Position numbers and translations under genes: made by a program
DNA from: Mesorhizobium sp. WSM2240
Lineage (GTDB): Bacteria; Pseudomonadota; Alphaproteobacteria; Rhizobiales; Rhizobiaceae
Length of the DNA: 64,000 bases
NCBI RefSeq assembly: GCF_040438645.1
Contig: NZ_CP159256.1
Span: 124,001-188,000 of the forward strand
Direction: 5' to 3'
The notes under the pieces: generated by a model
What the model was told of the DNA's origin: nothing
The model's input: only the letters and a program-made list of their open reading frames with translations
The model's database searches: none
In this document: piece by piece, positions 44,921 to 54,265 of the stretch
Layout: each line of letters opens with the position of its first letter
How positions within the stretch are numbered: the stretch's first letter is position 1

Positions 44921-45430
44921 TCAGGAATTAGATCACTCGGAGGGGCGCTGGCAGCAAGCGCCGTGCGGCCGCGGAGAGCCTCCGCTGCCGTATATGCCGA
45001 CGGAATAGAAGTCACGGCGCAGTCGTCAAGGCCTTGGAAAGCAGGCCGAACTAGCGACTTGACCTCTGCACGATCAATGTCAGGTCGCCGTAGCGCTTAA
45101 TCATTTTGCGAGCATTTCGCCGCGCTTAGTATCAACCCTGAGACCGTGTTCTGGGAGCCCGCGTCTATGGTATAACTTATCCAGCGTCTATGGGATGGCA
45201 AGTTCATCCCATAAAGTACTTTGCGGTGACTGCGTTATCCCGTCGCCACACCAGAAACTGTGCACTCACATCGGGCAGAATGAATCGCTGATCCAGAGGA
45301 GGAACAGCGACGATGATTGCGGCATATCTGCATTGCATCGACAGCGCTTGAAAAACGACAGGCTCGGGGTTGTGGCCCTGGCGTACGAAGTCGGCCTTAA
45401 TTTCCCATTGGCACGCAAAGGGGATTCACG

Positions 45431-45562
45431 ATGAATGATTCATACGACTGGCACGAGCACGTTCAGGAACATCCCGCCCAATCCGCGATGATCACACTCG
45501 TGATCTACGCCGCACTCATCGCAGTCGTGGGAGCATTCCCCGCCATTTTATGGCTTTCGTGA
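45431..45562 (+). CDS. Small single-pass membrane protein (43 aa)
   Basis: Starts MNDSYDWHEHVQEHPAQSAM after AAAGGGG, followed by one hydrophobic helix (ITLVIYAALIAVVGAFPAIL) and WLS. Ribosome site and composition support a real small protein; no family recognised. Confidence 0.6.
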   Translation: MNDSYDWHEHVQEHPAQSAMITLVIYAALIAVVGAFPAILWLS

Positions 45563-45882
45563 TCCGACGGGCGGAGATGTTGCTGAACGTGGACCGGTCG
45601 GTTGAGGTGACAGCAGGCTCGCAGAGTTTGTTGGGCCCCCCAGCCACAAGCACGCGGAAGCCCGCCGTCGTCGTCTAACGGCAGTGCTCCTAAATGGGTT
45701 CCGACGGGGTGGTCTGTGAGGCCAGGAAGGTCAGGGTGGAAGGAGAATGCCCGGCCGGCTGGGCGGGGGTGGGGAGGGGCCGACCGGGCTTTCGTCGGCA
45801 ACTTGTAAATGCCGAAGATTAGGTCCTCCGCGGCAAAGGCGGCGTTGATAAGGCAGGGCAGGGAAGCAAATACGAAAAGTAG

Positions 45883-45918
45883 GCCTGACCGAACGGGGCA
45901 TTGTCGGCCGGGCCTTTT
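45883..45918 (+). terminator. Terminator-like hairpin
   Basis: GGCCTGACCGA pairs with TCGGCCGGGCC (one mismatch, one wobble), then TTTTAG. The hairpin sequence resembles those near 42.68 and 44.89 kb. The rest of 45563-46222 holds no gene I can support. Confidence 0.5.
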
Positions 45919-46222
45919 AGTTCACGCATATTAGCCAGGACGAATATAGGAGAGACCCGGAAGAGCCGTCATTTAAAAATGACGTATCTCGGTGTCGCTG
46001 TCTAAATCCGGACAGAGTGGTATACCGACTGCAGGCAGCACATTTATTGGAACCGGACTTAGCCGTCGCCGTTTGATGAGTCCAAGGATCAGTCGTCCCC
46101 CTCGACGCATCCCTTGGAAACGAAGTCCGCCGTTGATCCAAGCCCCATCTTGCGCGGCGGGCTTCTTGCGTTCAGCTCTCTCGCTTTATGCCCGGATGCA
46201 GTTCGGCCCTCGGCGTCTGCAT

Positions 46223-46417
46223 CTATGGCGCTTTGTCGCCAGTGACTGCCTCAATGGCCGTGGCGATTGCCGTATTCAGTTCTGTCAGCACCCACGAATG
46301 ATCGCACTGGGGCGAGATGATCGGGCCGCAGCAGGCGCGGTGCAATTCGGTCGCGGCCGACATGAACCGCGCGACTTCGGGCTGGGTGAGTTGGGTTGGT
46401 TGCTTACGCCCGGACAT
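46223..46417 (-). CDS. Small hypothetical protein (64 aa)
   Basis: Begins MSGRKQPTQLTQPEVARFMS, preceded by GGAGA six bases upstream. Soluble, helical, two cysteine regions (RACCG, QCDHS). No family recognised. Confidence 0.5.
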   Translation of the reverse strand: MSGRKQPTQLTQPEVARFMSAATELHRACCGPIISPQCDHSWVLTELNTAIATAIEAVTGDKAP

Positions 46418-46656
46418 GGCTATCTCCGATGGACTGAGAATCGCCGCACTAGGACATTATTCCTGACAATCTGAACTGGAGCAAGATCGACGGCGCAGTC
46501 TTTCGCACGTCCGCGAAGAGAGGCTGCTCGCCACATCGTCGATGCCTCCTCGCCTATTGCCTGAGGGCACTGCACCGCATTGCCAAGTCGCGCGCGATCG
46601 GCAGTCAGTTATGCTGGCCTATGGCGGGTTCTCAGGCCGGCCATTTGGAGGTCCCG

Positions 46657-46896
46657 ATGGGCAACAAGCAATTTACCCAGCCCGTACCGATCTTGGTCGG
46701 GCTCGCATACCCGCACGACATCGGAAGCCTGTGGGAAGCCTTTAAGGTCTTGAATGAATGGCCGGCTTGTGGTCGCGGTCCAGCTCACGTGGCGGCGCTC
46801 GACGCCTGTCGAGACGCCATGGCAGACGAATGCGACGCCGAAACCGTGCGTGCCAAAGTGGAGGCATTCGCTCGCTCTCGCGGCATTCTGGCCTAA
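46657..46896 (+). CDS. DUF982 domain protein
   Basis: 79 residues from the ATG at 46657 with GGAGGT just upstream. PVPILVGLAYPHDIGSLWEA, LNEWPACGRGPAHVAALDAC and AFARSRGILA match DUF982, a small family common in rhizobia, of unknown function. Confidence 0.8.
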   Translation: MGNKQFTQPVPILVGLAYPHDIGSLWEAFKVLNEWPACGRGPAHVAALDACRDAMADECDAETVRAKVEAFARSRGILA

Positions 46897-47287
46897 TCAA
46901 CCCCACCCTCACATTCGGCTCTATGGCGTGCAGCTTGCAATCTGCGCATTTTTGCCCTTCGGCCGCGCTCTTTTTTGGGGAACATCTCTCCGCAATGGCT
47001 AGTTCCTGCCTCGCAGGATCGCTCATGACGGCCCCTCCCGTCCCATAGCGACAACCTGCACGCGGGGCCGCCATGTCCCCGCAGGGCCCGCTCTTGCGAT
47101 CGCGCGCGGGAGCGGGCTTGAGGCCTCGGGTCACATTAGGGAACCAATCCGCTTCGATCGGAATTGCTCAGGCTAGTGGCCCGGAGGTGGGAGGAACGAC
47201 CTACTCCGGGTCGGGTCGAGAGTTGAAGCGTCTGACCTGGTTGGCGCTTCGGCACTCCCCATTCGCAAATGAGGAGCCGGGTCGCGG

Positions 47288-47485
47288 TCAGGGCCTGTCA
47301 CTGGGCATACGCTTTGCGCGTGCCGCCTTGGCTTCTGCAACGGCGCGCCTGTCGGCGGCTTCTCTGGGGTTTGATCGCACGATCTTCAACCCGAGTTCAA
47401 AGGTTCCGGACTCGTCCGTTTCGTGGTCGCGAACGGCCTCGTTAAATTTGTCGATTTGGGATCTGCGGTCTTTACGCTCAGCCAT
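47288..47485 (-). CDS. Small charged hypothetical protein (65 aa)
   Basis: Begins MAERKDRRSQIDKFNEAVRD and ends AAARAKR-type basic text (VAEAKAARAKRMPSDRP). Looks like a real rhizobial small protein; the ribosome site is weak. Confidence 0.45.
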   Translation of the reverse strand: MAERKDRRSQIDKFNEAVRDHETDESGTFELGLKIVRSNPREAADRRAVAEAKAARAKRMPSDRP

Positions 47486-47642
47486 CGGTCTTCGATGTCC
47501 CGTTGATGGCCGCCCAACCACGCCGAAGCCGGACTGTTCCCTATATTTGACAAAGAAGCTGCTGCATGGCTGTACCCTGGCAGTGTTGAGATGTTGCACC
47601 AGAAGGGAATTTGATGCATTTCAGCGCGAAAATGACCGATCC

Positions 47643-48041
47643 ATGCGTCAAAGCATCGATCAAGAAGCCTTCGACGATCGAAATGTTCGATCTAGTCGAT
47701 CGGAGCGTTCAGGCCGACCGCCTAAAGGGTTGGACCTCTTGGCAGACCGCATGCACGCCCGACGGGAAGATCATGGCGGCCTGGGGCTGCCAACTCCGCC
47801 CGGTACACAATCTCAGCGCAACAGCACCGAGCTGTTCAATGTGGCCGGTGATCTGGTCGGCGAGATCCGGTGGCGCGTGCTCGAGCATTGGTGGCGCATG
47901 AAGCGTCCTCCGGCCGGCTACGTGGCTCCCAGTCGCGATCCTGTCGAGATCGACCGCGAGATGGAGGATTGGCTCAACAAGCGCCGTGCAGCCTGCGGCG
48001 AGCCGCTGCTGCCATATATGCCTCAGCCGAACCCGTGCTGA
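47643..48041 (+). CDS. Hypothetical protein (132 aa)
   Basis: Begins MRQSIDQEAFDDRNVRSSRS. The C-terminal half (NVAGDLVGEIRWRVLEHWWR, DREMEDWLNKRRAACGEPLL) has good protein character; the N-terminal half is less convincing. Start uncertain, no family. Confidence 0.45.
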   Translation: MRQSIDQEAFDDRNVRSSRSERSGRPPKGLDLLADRMHARREDHGGLGLPTPPGTQSQRNSTELFNVAGDLVGEIRWRVLEHWWRMKRPPAGYVAPSRDPVEIDREMEDWLNKRRAACGEPLLPYMPQPNPC

Positions 48042-48184
48042 CGGATGTCCGGAGGTGCGTGGGTAGGCAGACTGCGGAATGGCAATCACCCGACGCCACT
48101 TCCTTTGACGATGCTGTATAAAGCGAGGCACTCTGATCAGTTTTTGCGGATTTCGGCAGCATACGCGTGTCTGACTATCACGTA

Positions 48185-48410
48185 ATGGAACGGGAGGGCA
48201 GAGAGGCCAGTCCCACTGCAGGCGTCATCGACAGCCAGTCGGTCAACACCACGGAAAGCGGCGGTGGGTTTGACGCCGGCAAGAAGGTGATGGACCGCAG
48301 CGCCATGTCGTTGTCGACACACTCGGCCTGCTGGTGGACCTCGTCATCCATGCCGCTGATATCCAGGACCGGGACGGCGCGCCGGCAATGTTTTTCATCA
48401 AGCCTTAGTA
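48185..48410 (+). pseudogene. IS5-family transposase fragment
   Basis: [20 protein letters not shown] then GGFDAGKKV in one frame, and [23 protein letters not shown] sequence in another. This is the central part of an IS5-type DDE transposase, with a frameshift and both ends missing. Confidence 0.75.
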
Positions 48411-48708
48411 TTCATGAGGACCAGCGCAGGATTGTCTCCCCCTTGCCCGTAGTGAGCGACATACGCCGCCACGAGACAAACAGCCAACAGCCAGGATGCA
48501 ATTCGCGTGTGGAATCCGACCAGGACACAAACGCCCGCCGATAATTCGAAATGGGCGCTGGCAAAAGTCATCGCAAGCGGGACTGGGAGCCCCAGCGCAG
48601 CAAAGTAGACAGTAATTCCGTCAATGTTGCCTAACGTGTCAAAGCTCGCCAGAATGAAAACTCCAGCGGGGATAATGCGGCCGAGAGAACAATCGCAGCA
48701 CCAGCCAT
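48388..48708 (-). pseudogene. doxX-family membrane protein, frameshifted and truncated
   Basis: ATG at 48708 after a good GGGAGGG site. The chain starts MAGAAIVL, shifts frame near 48680 into GRIIPAGVFILASFDTLGNI, then [40 protein letters not shown] and [16 protein letters not shown]. The end runs into the IS5 fragment, so the C-terminus was probably lost to that insertion or deletion. Confidence 0.75.
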
Positions 48709-48809
48709 CGCAACCCTCCCGTGTCGCGTGGACTTGCCGAGTGTCGCAGGAAACGCGGGTAAGCGAAAGCCCGGCCTCGTCTCCGCAGCCGGGCAGGTTC
48801 CGCAAACGG

Positions 48810-49013
48810 TCACCACCAGCCGAAGTGGATACCAATCGGGAAGACCGCTCCGATCAAAGCGGCAATCGAGGCTAAGCCGGCGATGCGCAGTTCCCACCAT
48901 CCAAGGGTAAAGCGCTGCTCCAGCACTACTGGCTGTCCATCCCAAATCAGTTGGCCGCGTTCATCGATCTGGAATTTGCGGTGATCGTTCAACGTCAACT
49001 CCCGTCGCGCCAA
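48810..49013 (-). CDS. Small membrane protein (67 aa)
   Basis: TTG start at 49013 after GGGGGAGGGG. Hydrophilic N-terminus (RKFQIDERGQLIWDGQPVVL) and one C-terminal hydrophobic helix (LRIAGLASIAALIGAVFPIG). No family recognised. Confidence 0.6.
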   Translation of the reverse strand: MARRELTLNDHRKFQIDERGQLIWDGQPVVLEQRFTLGWWELRIAGLASIAALIGAVFPIGIHFGWW

Positions 49014-49186
49014 TTGCCCCTCCCCCTATCGCAGCATGGATTCGCCGAGTGTGGCAGGAAGCCCTTGGAAATCAACCGACAGGGGTTGCCGGGGCTGTCG
49101 GTAATGTGTCGCCGTCCGGAACAAGCCTTCATCTTGGCAGTTATTGAGTTCTCCAAGGTGGGTCCCGATACCATCCTTTGGAACGA

Positions 49187-49227
49187 GAAACCCGCCGCTG
49201 CATTAGGTAAGGCCTCCGGCGGGTTTC
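49187..49227. terminator. Hairpin terminator
   Basis: GAAACCCGCCG and exact complement CGGCGGGTTTC (11-bp stem) with a 19-nt loop, just upstream of the DNA ligase gene; T-rich 3' side on the plus strand. Confidence 0.65.
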
Positions 49228-49313
49228 TTGCGTCTGGCGCTACCCCGAAAGGCGTAGCGTGACTTTGCATTTCAGAGACTCCTAAAATACGAATCAATCA
49301 CTAAATTCTCCGC

Positions 49314-50210
49314 GTGAAGCGGCTCGAGTTCATTCCCCCGCAAGTTCCGACCCTGGTGGATCAGCCACCGGAGGGCGAAGGCTGGATTCACGAAGTCAAG
49401 TTCGACGGCTATCGGGGCCAGATCGTTGTCCAAAACGGCGAGGCATGCGTCTATACGCGCAACGGCCACGATTGGTCAGCGAAGCTCTGGCCGATAGCGC
49501 TCGCGGGACAGGGGCTGCCGTGCCGGTCGGCTATCATCGATGGCGAGATCGTCGTCCCCGACGAGATCGGCGCGTCCGACTTCAACGCGATCGGCCGCGC
49601 CATCAGGAGTGAACCGAGCCGGCTCTCGTTCGTCGCTTTCGACCTGCTGCATTTCGATGGGGACGATCTACGCGCAAAGCCGCTGATCGAGCGCCGACAG
49701 AAGCTCGCGGAGCTAGTGAGGGACAAGCCGGGCCGGATCCAGTTCAGCGAGAGCTTCGAAGGTGACGCTGCGGCGATCTTCCGCGTGGTCGAGCAGATGG
49801 GTCTCGAGGGGATCGTCTCGAAGCGCACCGACAGCCGTTACCGGAGCGGACAATCGAAAGCCTGGCTGAAGGCGAAGTGCTTCGTCGAATCCGACTTTGA
49901 GCTGCTCGGCGTAGTGCGCGAGCCTGGCCAGGCGGCGCAGGCGCTGATGGCGACACCGGATCGAAAGTATGTCGGCAGCGCTATTGTCGCGCTCAAAGGA
50001 GCGCGACGTGAGCGGCTGTGGGAACGGGTGAAAACCAGTCCCGGCCCAGCGCCGAAAGGTCTCAGGAAGGCTGGGGCGCAGTGGGTGCAGCCTGGTCTGG
50101 TCGGCCGCGTGCGTTTCGTGAGGGGTGAAGGCGGGTTGCGAAACGCCACGCTAACGGACGTGCGGGAGGAGTTATCAGAGCCAGGAACCGTTGCTCCTTT
50201 GAGGCATTGA
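49314..50210 (+). CDS. Stand-alone ATP-dependent DNA ligase (LigD ligase-domain type)
   Basis: 298 residues, GTG start. Motif I EVKFDGYRG (adenylated Lys29), motif III-like SFVAFDLLHFDGDDL, motif IV EGIVSKR, motif V AWLKAK, then the OB-fold domain (about 205-298, FELLGVVREPGQAAQAL). It corresponds to the central ligase domain of LigD without the nuclease or polymerase domains. Such small ligases accompany Ku-based end joining on rhizobial plasmids; no Ku gene is seen here. Confidence 0.9.
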   Translation: MKRLEFIPPQVPTLVDQPPEGEGWIHEVKFDGYRGQIVVQNGEACVYTRNGHDWSAKLWPIALAGQGLPCRSAIIDGEIVVPDEIGASDFNAIGRAIRSEPSRLSFVAFDLLHFDGDDLRAKPLIERRQKLAELVRDKPGRIQFSESFEGDAAAIFRVVEQMGLEGIVSKRTDSRYRSGQSKAWLKAKCFVESDFELLGVVREPGQAAQALMATPDRKYVGSAIVALKGARRERLWERVKTSPGPAPKGLRKAGAQWVQPGLVGRVRFVRGEGGLRNATLTDVREELSEPGTVAPLRH

Positions 50211-50233
50211 AATCTGAGGCAGGAGTGATCCCG

Positions 50234-50518
50234 ATGAGCATCATGCAGGACCTCTACCATAGCGAGATCAATGTTTCGGTGTCGTGGTTTTGGGATGGCG
50301 GCATCGAGGTGAAGCTCGGCGATCCACTCAACGGCTTCGTCGCCGAAGGTCGCGTTCAATATTGGGGCCAGGTCGAGCCCTGGCTGCGCGACAAGGCGCT
50401 CGAGCACTTCCCCGACAGCCTGTTCGCCCGGATGTATCGCGACGGGCTTAGCGTCTGGCTCACACACGACGAGCCGGCTGCTCACGACGTTGGTGACTGG
50501 CGACCAAGTTCCGGCTAG
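50234..50518 (+). CDS. Hypothetical protein (94 aa)
   Basis: Begins MSIMQDLYHSEINVSVSWFW after AGGAG. Rich in Trp and acidic residues (IEVKLGDPLNGFVAEGRV, YWGQVEPWLRDKALEHF). Looks real and soluble; no known family. It follows the ligase gene by 23 bp and may be cotranscribed. Confidence 0.65.
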   Translation: MSIMQDLYHSEINVSVSWFWDGGIEVKLGDPLNGFVAEGRVQYWGQVEPWLRDKALEHFPDSLFARMYRDGLSVWLTHDEPAAHDVGDWRPSSG

Positions 50519-50633
50519 AATTTTCACCCCATCCCTGACCGGCGTAGGCTCACCGCACGGTCTGCCGATATATTCTCACGCCCATATCGCCTCGGGAGAG
50601 CCAACTCCACATTCGTAGTAGCCGCGAATTCGG

Positions 50634-50876
50634 TCAGGATCGCCGTTCATCGATGAGCGTCCGAGCACCCAGTCTTGGCAAGCCATGACGCTTTTCCAGG
50701 CGTTCCGCGATTTCGACTTTCGAAAGGTCTTGTCGGCTCGGGGAGTAAAAGGCGTCCACAGTCTCCCAGGGCGCAGCCGAATCTGGCCAGAACGAAAGGG
50801 CGAACGTTGCCGACGGTTCGCCGAAACAAATCCACGCGATTGCAGCGAGCACTAGGAGGAGAGGCATTGTTGCCAT
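50634..50876 (-). CDS. Small exported or membrane-anchored protein (80 aa)
   Basis: N-terminal hydrophobic segment (MATMPLLLVLAAIAWICFG) followed by a charged tail (SPSRQDLSKVEIAERLEKRH). GAGGG precedes the ATG. No family. Confidence 0.5.
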   Translation of the reverse strand: MATMPLLLVLAAIAWICFGEPSATFALSFWPDSAAPWETVDAFYSPSRQDLSKVEIAERLEKRHGLPRLGARTLIDERRS

Positions 50877-51117
50877 TGACCCTCAAGGGACCGGTAACAA
50901 CGGTAACGCGGCAACATTCGCCCACCAATGCATTGAACGGCAAGACTTTTGAGTGATCCCCTCTGTTACCGTTGCTCAATGCGGCGGTAACATTCGCGAA
51001 CTCGGTTGTATGCTGCGCCCGGCATCCGGCATTTCCTCCGGGCCTGACGATTGAATTCGACCATCTGATCCGGTTTTATGCCAACTGTTCTATGGCAGGG
51101 ACAGGAAACGATAGCGC

Positions 51118-51435
51118 ATGTCCACCCGCTACTATCTTTTTCAGGAGGAAGGCGAGCCGCAGCGTCTCTCGCGTCGGCTAGTCGAAGGGTTGATCTCCGG
51201 CAAGGATTCGCTTCCGAAGTATGCAGGCACAAGTCAACTGGTGCTGTCCGCGATGCTGGAACTCGAAGCCGGTTTGCCAAACGAGCAGCACGGAATGTGG
51301 AAACGGGTAAGCGTTTTTATGTCTGCGGCAGCAAAGTCACACCACTCGAGTATCCAGTGCTTCAACCGCCGCGCGCATATTATCCAGCTAACCTGGGGAT
51401 ATCCTCGCGGACGGGCAAAGGGACAAAGACACTGA
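51118..51435 (+). CDS. Hypothetical protein (105 aa), possibly frameshifted at the 3' end
   Basis: Begins MSTRYYLFQEEGEPQRLSRR and continues KDSLPKYAGTSQLVLSAMLE with good protein character up to about residue 65. After that the composition fades, while another frame reads FYVCGSKVTPLEYPVLQPPR, so a frameshift is possible. A terminator follows. Confidence 0.5.
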   Translation: MSTRYYLFQEEGEPQRLSRRLVEGLISGKDSLPKYAGTSQLVLSAMLELEAGLPNEQHGMWKRVSVFMSAAAKSHHSSIQCFNRRAHIIQLTWGYPRGRAKGQRH

Positions 51436-51446
51436 CCGGAACTAGC

Positions 51447-51475
51447 GCCCGCCGCTCACAGTGGCGGGCCTTTTT
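51447..51475 (+). terminator. Rho-independent terminator
   Basis: GCCCGCC and GGCGGGC around a 9-nt loop, followed by CTTTTTC. Confidence 0.85.
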
Positions 51476-51593
51476 CATTGCGCCCCTTGAATTGCCCTTA
51501 AATCGCGCCGCGTCGGATTGGGTTGTAGGTCAAATCCTTGCTACAGATAGCTCATTCAAGGAACTTGTGTTCACGGGCGTTTGCCTACGTGCA

Positions 51594-51642
51594 TAGCTAT
51601 ATATTTTACTGATATCCGATCGGATATGCCCATATATAGCTA
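51594..51642. repeat. Nested perfect palindromes
   Basis: Outer arms TAGCTATATAT (51594-51604) and ATATATAGCTA (51632-51642), 11 bp exact. Inside them lies a 16-bp perfect palindrome, ATATCCGATCGGATAT (51612-51627). Possible operator, cruciform or recombination site. Confidence 0.7.
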
Positions 51643-51657
51643 AGCCATTGAAAATGT

Positions 51658-51694
51658 TGGTACGCCCAAGGTAATCGAACCCCTGTTACCGCCG
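51658..51694 (-). pseudogene. tRNA-Glu-like 3'-half remnant
   Basis: On the minus strand CGGCGGTAACAGGGGTTCGA continues into a damaged T-stem and GGGCGTACCA, i.e. the anticodon 3' arm, variable region, T-arm and acceptor-CCA of a tRNA-Glu. The normal D-arm and first half are absent, so it is not a functional tRNA. It looks like an attachment-site leftover. Confidence 0.5.
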
Positions 51695-51737
51695 TTCAAG
51701 GTCGGCGAAACCGGAATGGGCATATGAGGGCAAGGTC

Positions 51738-53321
51738 TCAGGCGATGAGCCAGCACTTGGACAGAGCGTAGCCGCCCATCATCTCTTGGTTCCCGTCCGG
51801 GATCCAGCCGCCGACCTTGGCGCTGGTCGCGTCGATGAAGTCGTTGAACATAGGAGTGATAGCTCCGCCCTCGTCCCGCACGATCGCGCCCATATCGGCG
51901 TAAATCTTCTTACGCTTCTCGGCGTCCAGTTCCGCGCGCGCCTGGAACAGCATCTTGTCGAAGTCCTCGCGGAAGAAGCGCGTGTCGTTCCAGTCCGCCT
52001 TGGAATAATAGGCCGTGGAATACATCTGGTCCTGCGTCGGCCGTCCTCCCCAGTAAGAGGCCGAGAAAGGCTGCTTGTTCCAGACCTCGGACCAGTACCC
52101 GTCGCCGGGCTCACGCTTAACCTCGATGGTGATACCGGCTTTTGCGGCACTCTGCTGATAGAGCTGGGTGGCATCGACGGCCCCCGGAAAGGCAACATCC
52201 GATGTGCGCAACAGGACCGGACCTGAATGGCCAGACTTCTTATAATGGAAGGCAGCCTTTTCGGGATCGTAGGTGCGCTGCTCCATTTCAGTGAAGAGCG
52301 GGTAGGCCTTGTTGATCGGCGTGTCGTTGCCGACCGACCCGTAGCCCATCAGTATCTTCTGGACCATCTCCTCGCGGTTTAGTGCGAATTTCAGCGCCAG
52401 CCGCAAATCGTTATTGTTGAAGGGCGCGGTATTGCAGTGGGCGATGAAGACATAATGGCCTTTGCCGGCAACGTTCTGAATCGTCACGCCGGGCACGCGC
52501 TTGATGAGTTCAACGACCTTAGGCTCGACGCGGTTGATGATGTCGACCTGCCCGCCTTGGAGGGCGGCGGTGCGTGCCGTCGCATCGTTAATGATGATGA
52601 TCTCGATCTGATCGGCGAAGCCGCGGTCATCGCGCCAGTAATTGGCGAACTTTTCGCCACCAAGGCGCAAGCCCGCCTCATTCACAGTAATCTTATAGGG
52701 GCCGGTACCGATGCCTTCGGCCGGGTTGTCCTTGCCGCCATTGGGCTGGATCATCAGGTGATAGTCGTCTAGCAGGAAGGGCAGGTCGGCATTGGCGTCC
52801 TTGAGCGAGAAGACGACCGTGTCGCCGTCCGCCTTAACATCGTCGATGCCACCCATGATGCCGAGCGCGCCCGATTTTGAATTCGCGTCGGAGTGGCGCT
52901 CCATCGTCGCGACGACGTCGGCCGGCGTCATCTCCTTGCCGTTGTGGAACTCTACGCCCTTGCGGATCTTGAAAGTCCAGACCTTAGCGTCGTCGGAGGC
53001 GCTCCACTCCTCGGCGAGTGCTGGCTTCACCTCGCCTTCGGCGGAAATCTGCACGAGCTGTTCGGCCCATTGGCGACCGAAGAAATAGGGAACCTGACTC
53101 GACCATGTCGCCGGGTCGAGGCTGTCGGTAGCGGCCCCGCCCTGCATGCCGGCGCGAAGAATGCCGCCCTTCACCGGACCCGCACCGCGGGCAGCGGAGG
53201 AAAGCAGCGAATTAGCGAAGGTAGTGCTGACGCCGAGAGCAGCGGCGCGGCCCAGAAAATCACGCCGCGTCAGCTTGCCGGCGGCGACATGGCGGCTGAG
53301 ATCATCAAGTTCGTTTGACAT
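51738..53321 (-). CDS. Peptide/nickel-type ABC substrate-binding protein (SBP family 5), Tat-exported
   Basis: 527 residues. Twin-arginine signal KLTRRDFLGRAAALG followed by a hydrophobic region, so it is exported folded by Tat. The mature chain has family 5 blocks: WTFKIRKGVEFHNGKEMTPA, GTGPYKI, LRLALKFALNREEMVQKILM. It would bind a peptide or other amphipathic ligand in the periplasm. No permease or ATPase genes are adjacent, so it is an orphan that must use a distant transporter. Confidence 0.93.
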   Translation of the reverse strand: MSNELDDLSRHVAAGKLTRRDFLGRAAALGVSTTFANSLLSSAARGAGPVKGGILRAGMQGGAATDSLDPATWSSQVPYFFGRQWAEQLVQISAEGEVKPALAEEWSASDDAKVWTFKIRKGVEFHNGKEMTPADVVATMERHSDANSKSGALGIMGGIDDVKADGDTVVFSLKDANADLPFLLDDYHLMIQPNGGKDNPAEGIGTGPYKITVNEAGLRLGGEKFANYWRDDRGFADQIEIIIINDATARTAALQGGQVDIINRVEPKVVELIKRVPGVTIQNVAGKGHYVFIAHCNTAPFNNNDLRLALKFALNREEMVQKILMGYGSVGNDTPINKAYPLFTEMEQRTYDPEKAAFHYKKSGHSGPVLLRTSDVAFPGAVDATQLYQQSAAKAGITIEVKREPGDGYWSEVWNKQPFSASYWGGRPTQDQMYSTAYYSKADWNDTRFFREDFDKMLFQARAELDAEKRKKIYADMGAIVRDEGGAITPMFNDFIDATSAKVGGWIPDGNQEMMGGYALSKCWLIA

Positions 53322-53789
53322 AAACAGGTCCCTACTCAGTCAGGTCGGCCGGCGTCACACTTCTTTCCTTGCGGCGAATATGACTGCTATGTGGAATGAG
53401 GTGCAAGGCAGATTGTGACTTCCCGTCGCGCAAAGTCGTCTCTGCACGGCCAATTAGGAGAGCCAATTGGGCCAGTCGCCGCCAGAACCGCAGCTGAGGG
53501 CAGGGCTTCGGGGCAGGCTGTGGCGCGCCGACGGTTGTCCTAGCCCGCACAAACTCGAACAGTCTGAATTGGTCTCCCGCCGGCACGAACCGGCTCACCA
53601 AGTTGCGTTCGCACTCTGAGATTGTCGGGACCCACAGCGGATCAGAACAAAACCATGGGCGCCCGCTCGGCTCTGTCGCTGGTGCGCCGGCGTTGATTGC
53701 CTCCCGACCGGCAGCGGGCGCTGGACGATCGGGCCCCTGCGCTCGCCCGCATTGAGGCAAAACGCAATGCGCTATTTTCACGCGACCCG

Positions 53790-54265
53790 GGACTTGTTGA
53801 CAGGGACCGACCGATCAAGCGCGCGGGAGTACAGCGCGAGCAGAAAGCCGGTCGCCGCGGCGATAGCGCAGACCCAGGTGACGTACATGACGCCGAATCC
53901 TGCGCTGAGGCCGCGCCGCCCAGCGCTGCGCTGAACATCACCCCGACGCTGAACGCGGAAATGTTCGTCGCCGAGGCCAACGGGGACGCGCCTTCCGCCT
54001 TGCTCAACACCCGCATCTGAGCGCTGGGCACCAGCCCGTAACCGGCAACGCCGAAGAGGAACGCCGTGATGGCGGCGGCAATCTTGTGGTGGACGGTGGA
54101 TAAAACCCCAAGAGAACGATCCTGAACGCCGCGAACACTGCAATCATGGTATGCATGAGGTTCTTGTCCGCGGCCTTCCCATCTACGTAGTTGCCGACAA
54201 GAAGCCGGATCTCGAGAACAACGTCGTGCTGAAGGCAGTGCGGCGGCGTTCCGCCCATCGCGCCG
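53790..54265 (-). pseudogene. Frameshifted MFS (DHA1-type) efflux transporter remnant
   Basis: Pieces in order but different frames: LVGNYVDGKAADKNLMHTMI, AAITAFLFGVAGYGLVPSAQ, ATNISAFSVGVMFSAALGGA, GFGVMYVTWVCAIAAATGFL and LLALYSRALDRS. This is the C-terminal half of an AraJ/YdhP-like efflux pump with at least two frame changes. Confidence 0.7.

Noticed and set aside
45140..45200. Possible fifth copy of the 43-bp element (GATAAGTT on the minus strand near 45175)
   Set aside because: Only the 8-10 central bases match; the GCTAACGAC end is missing.
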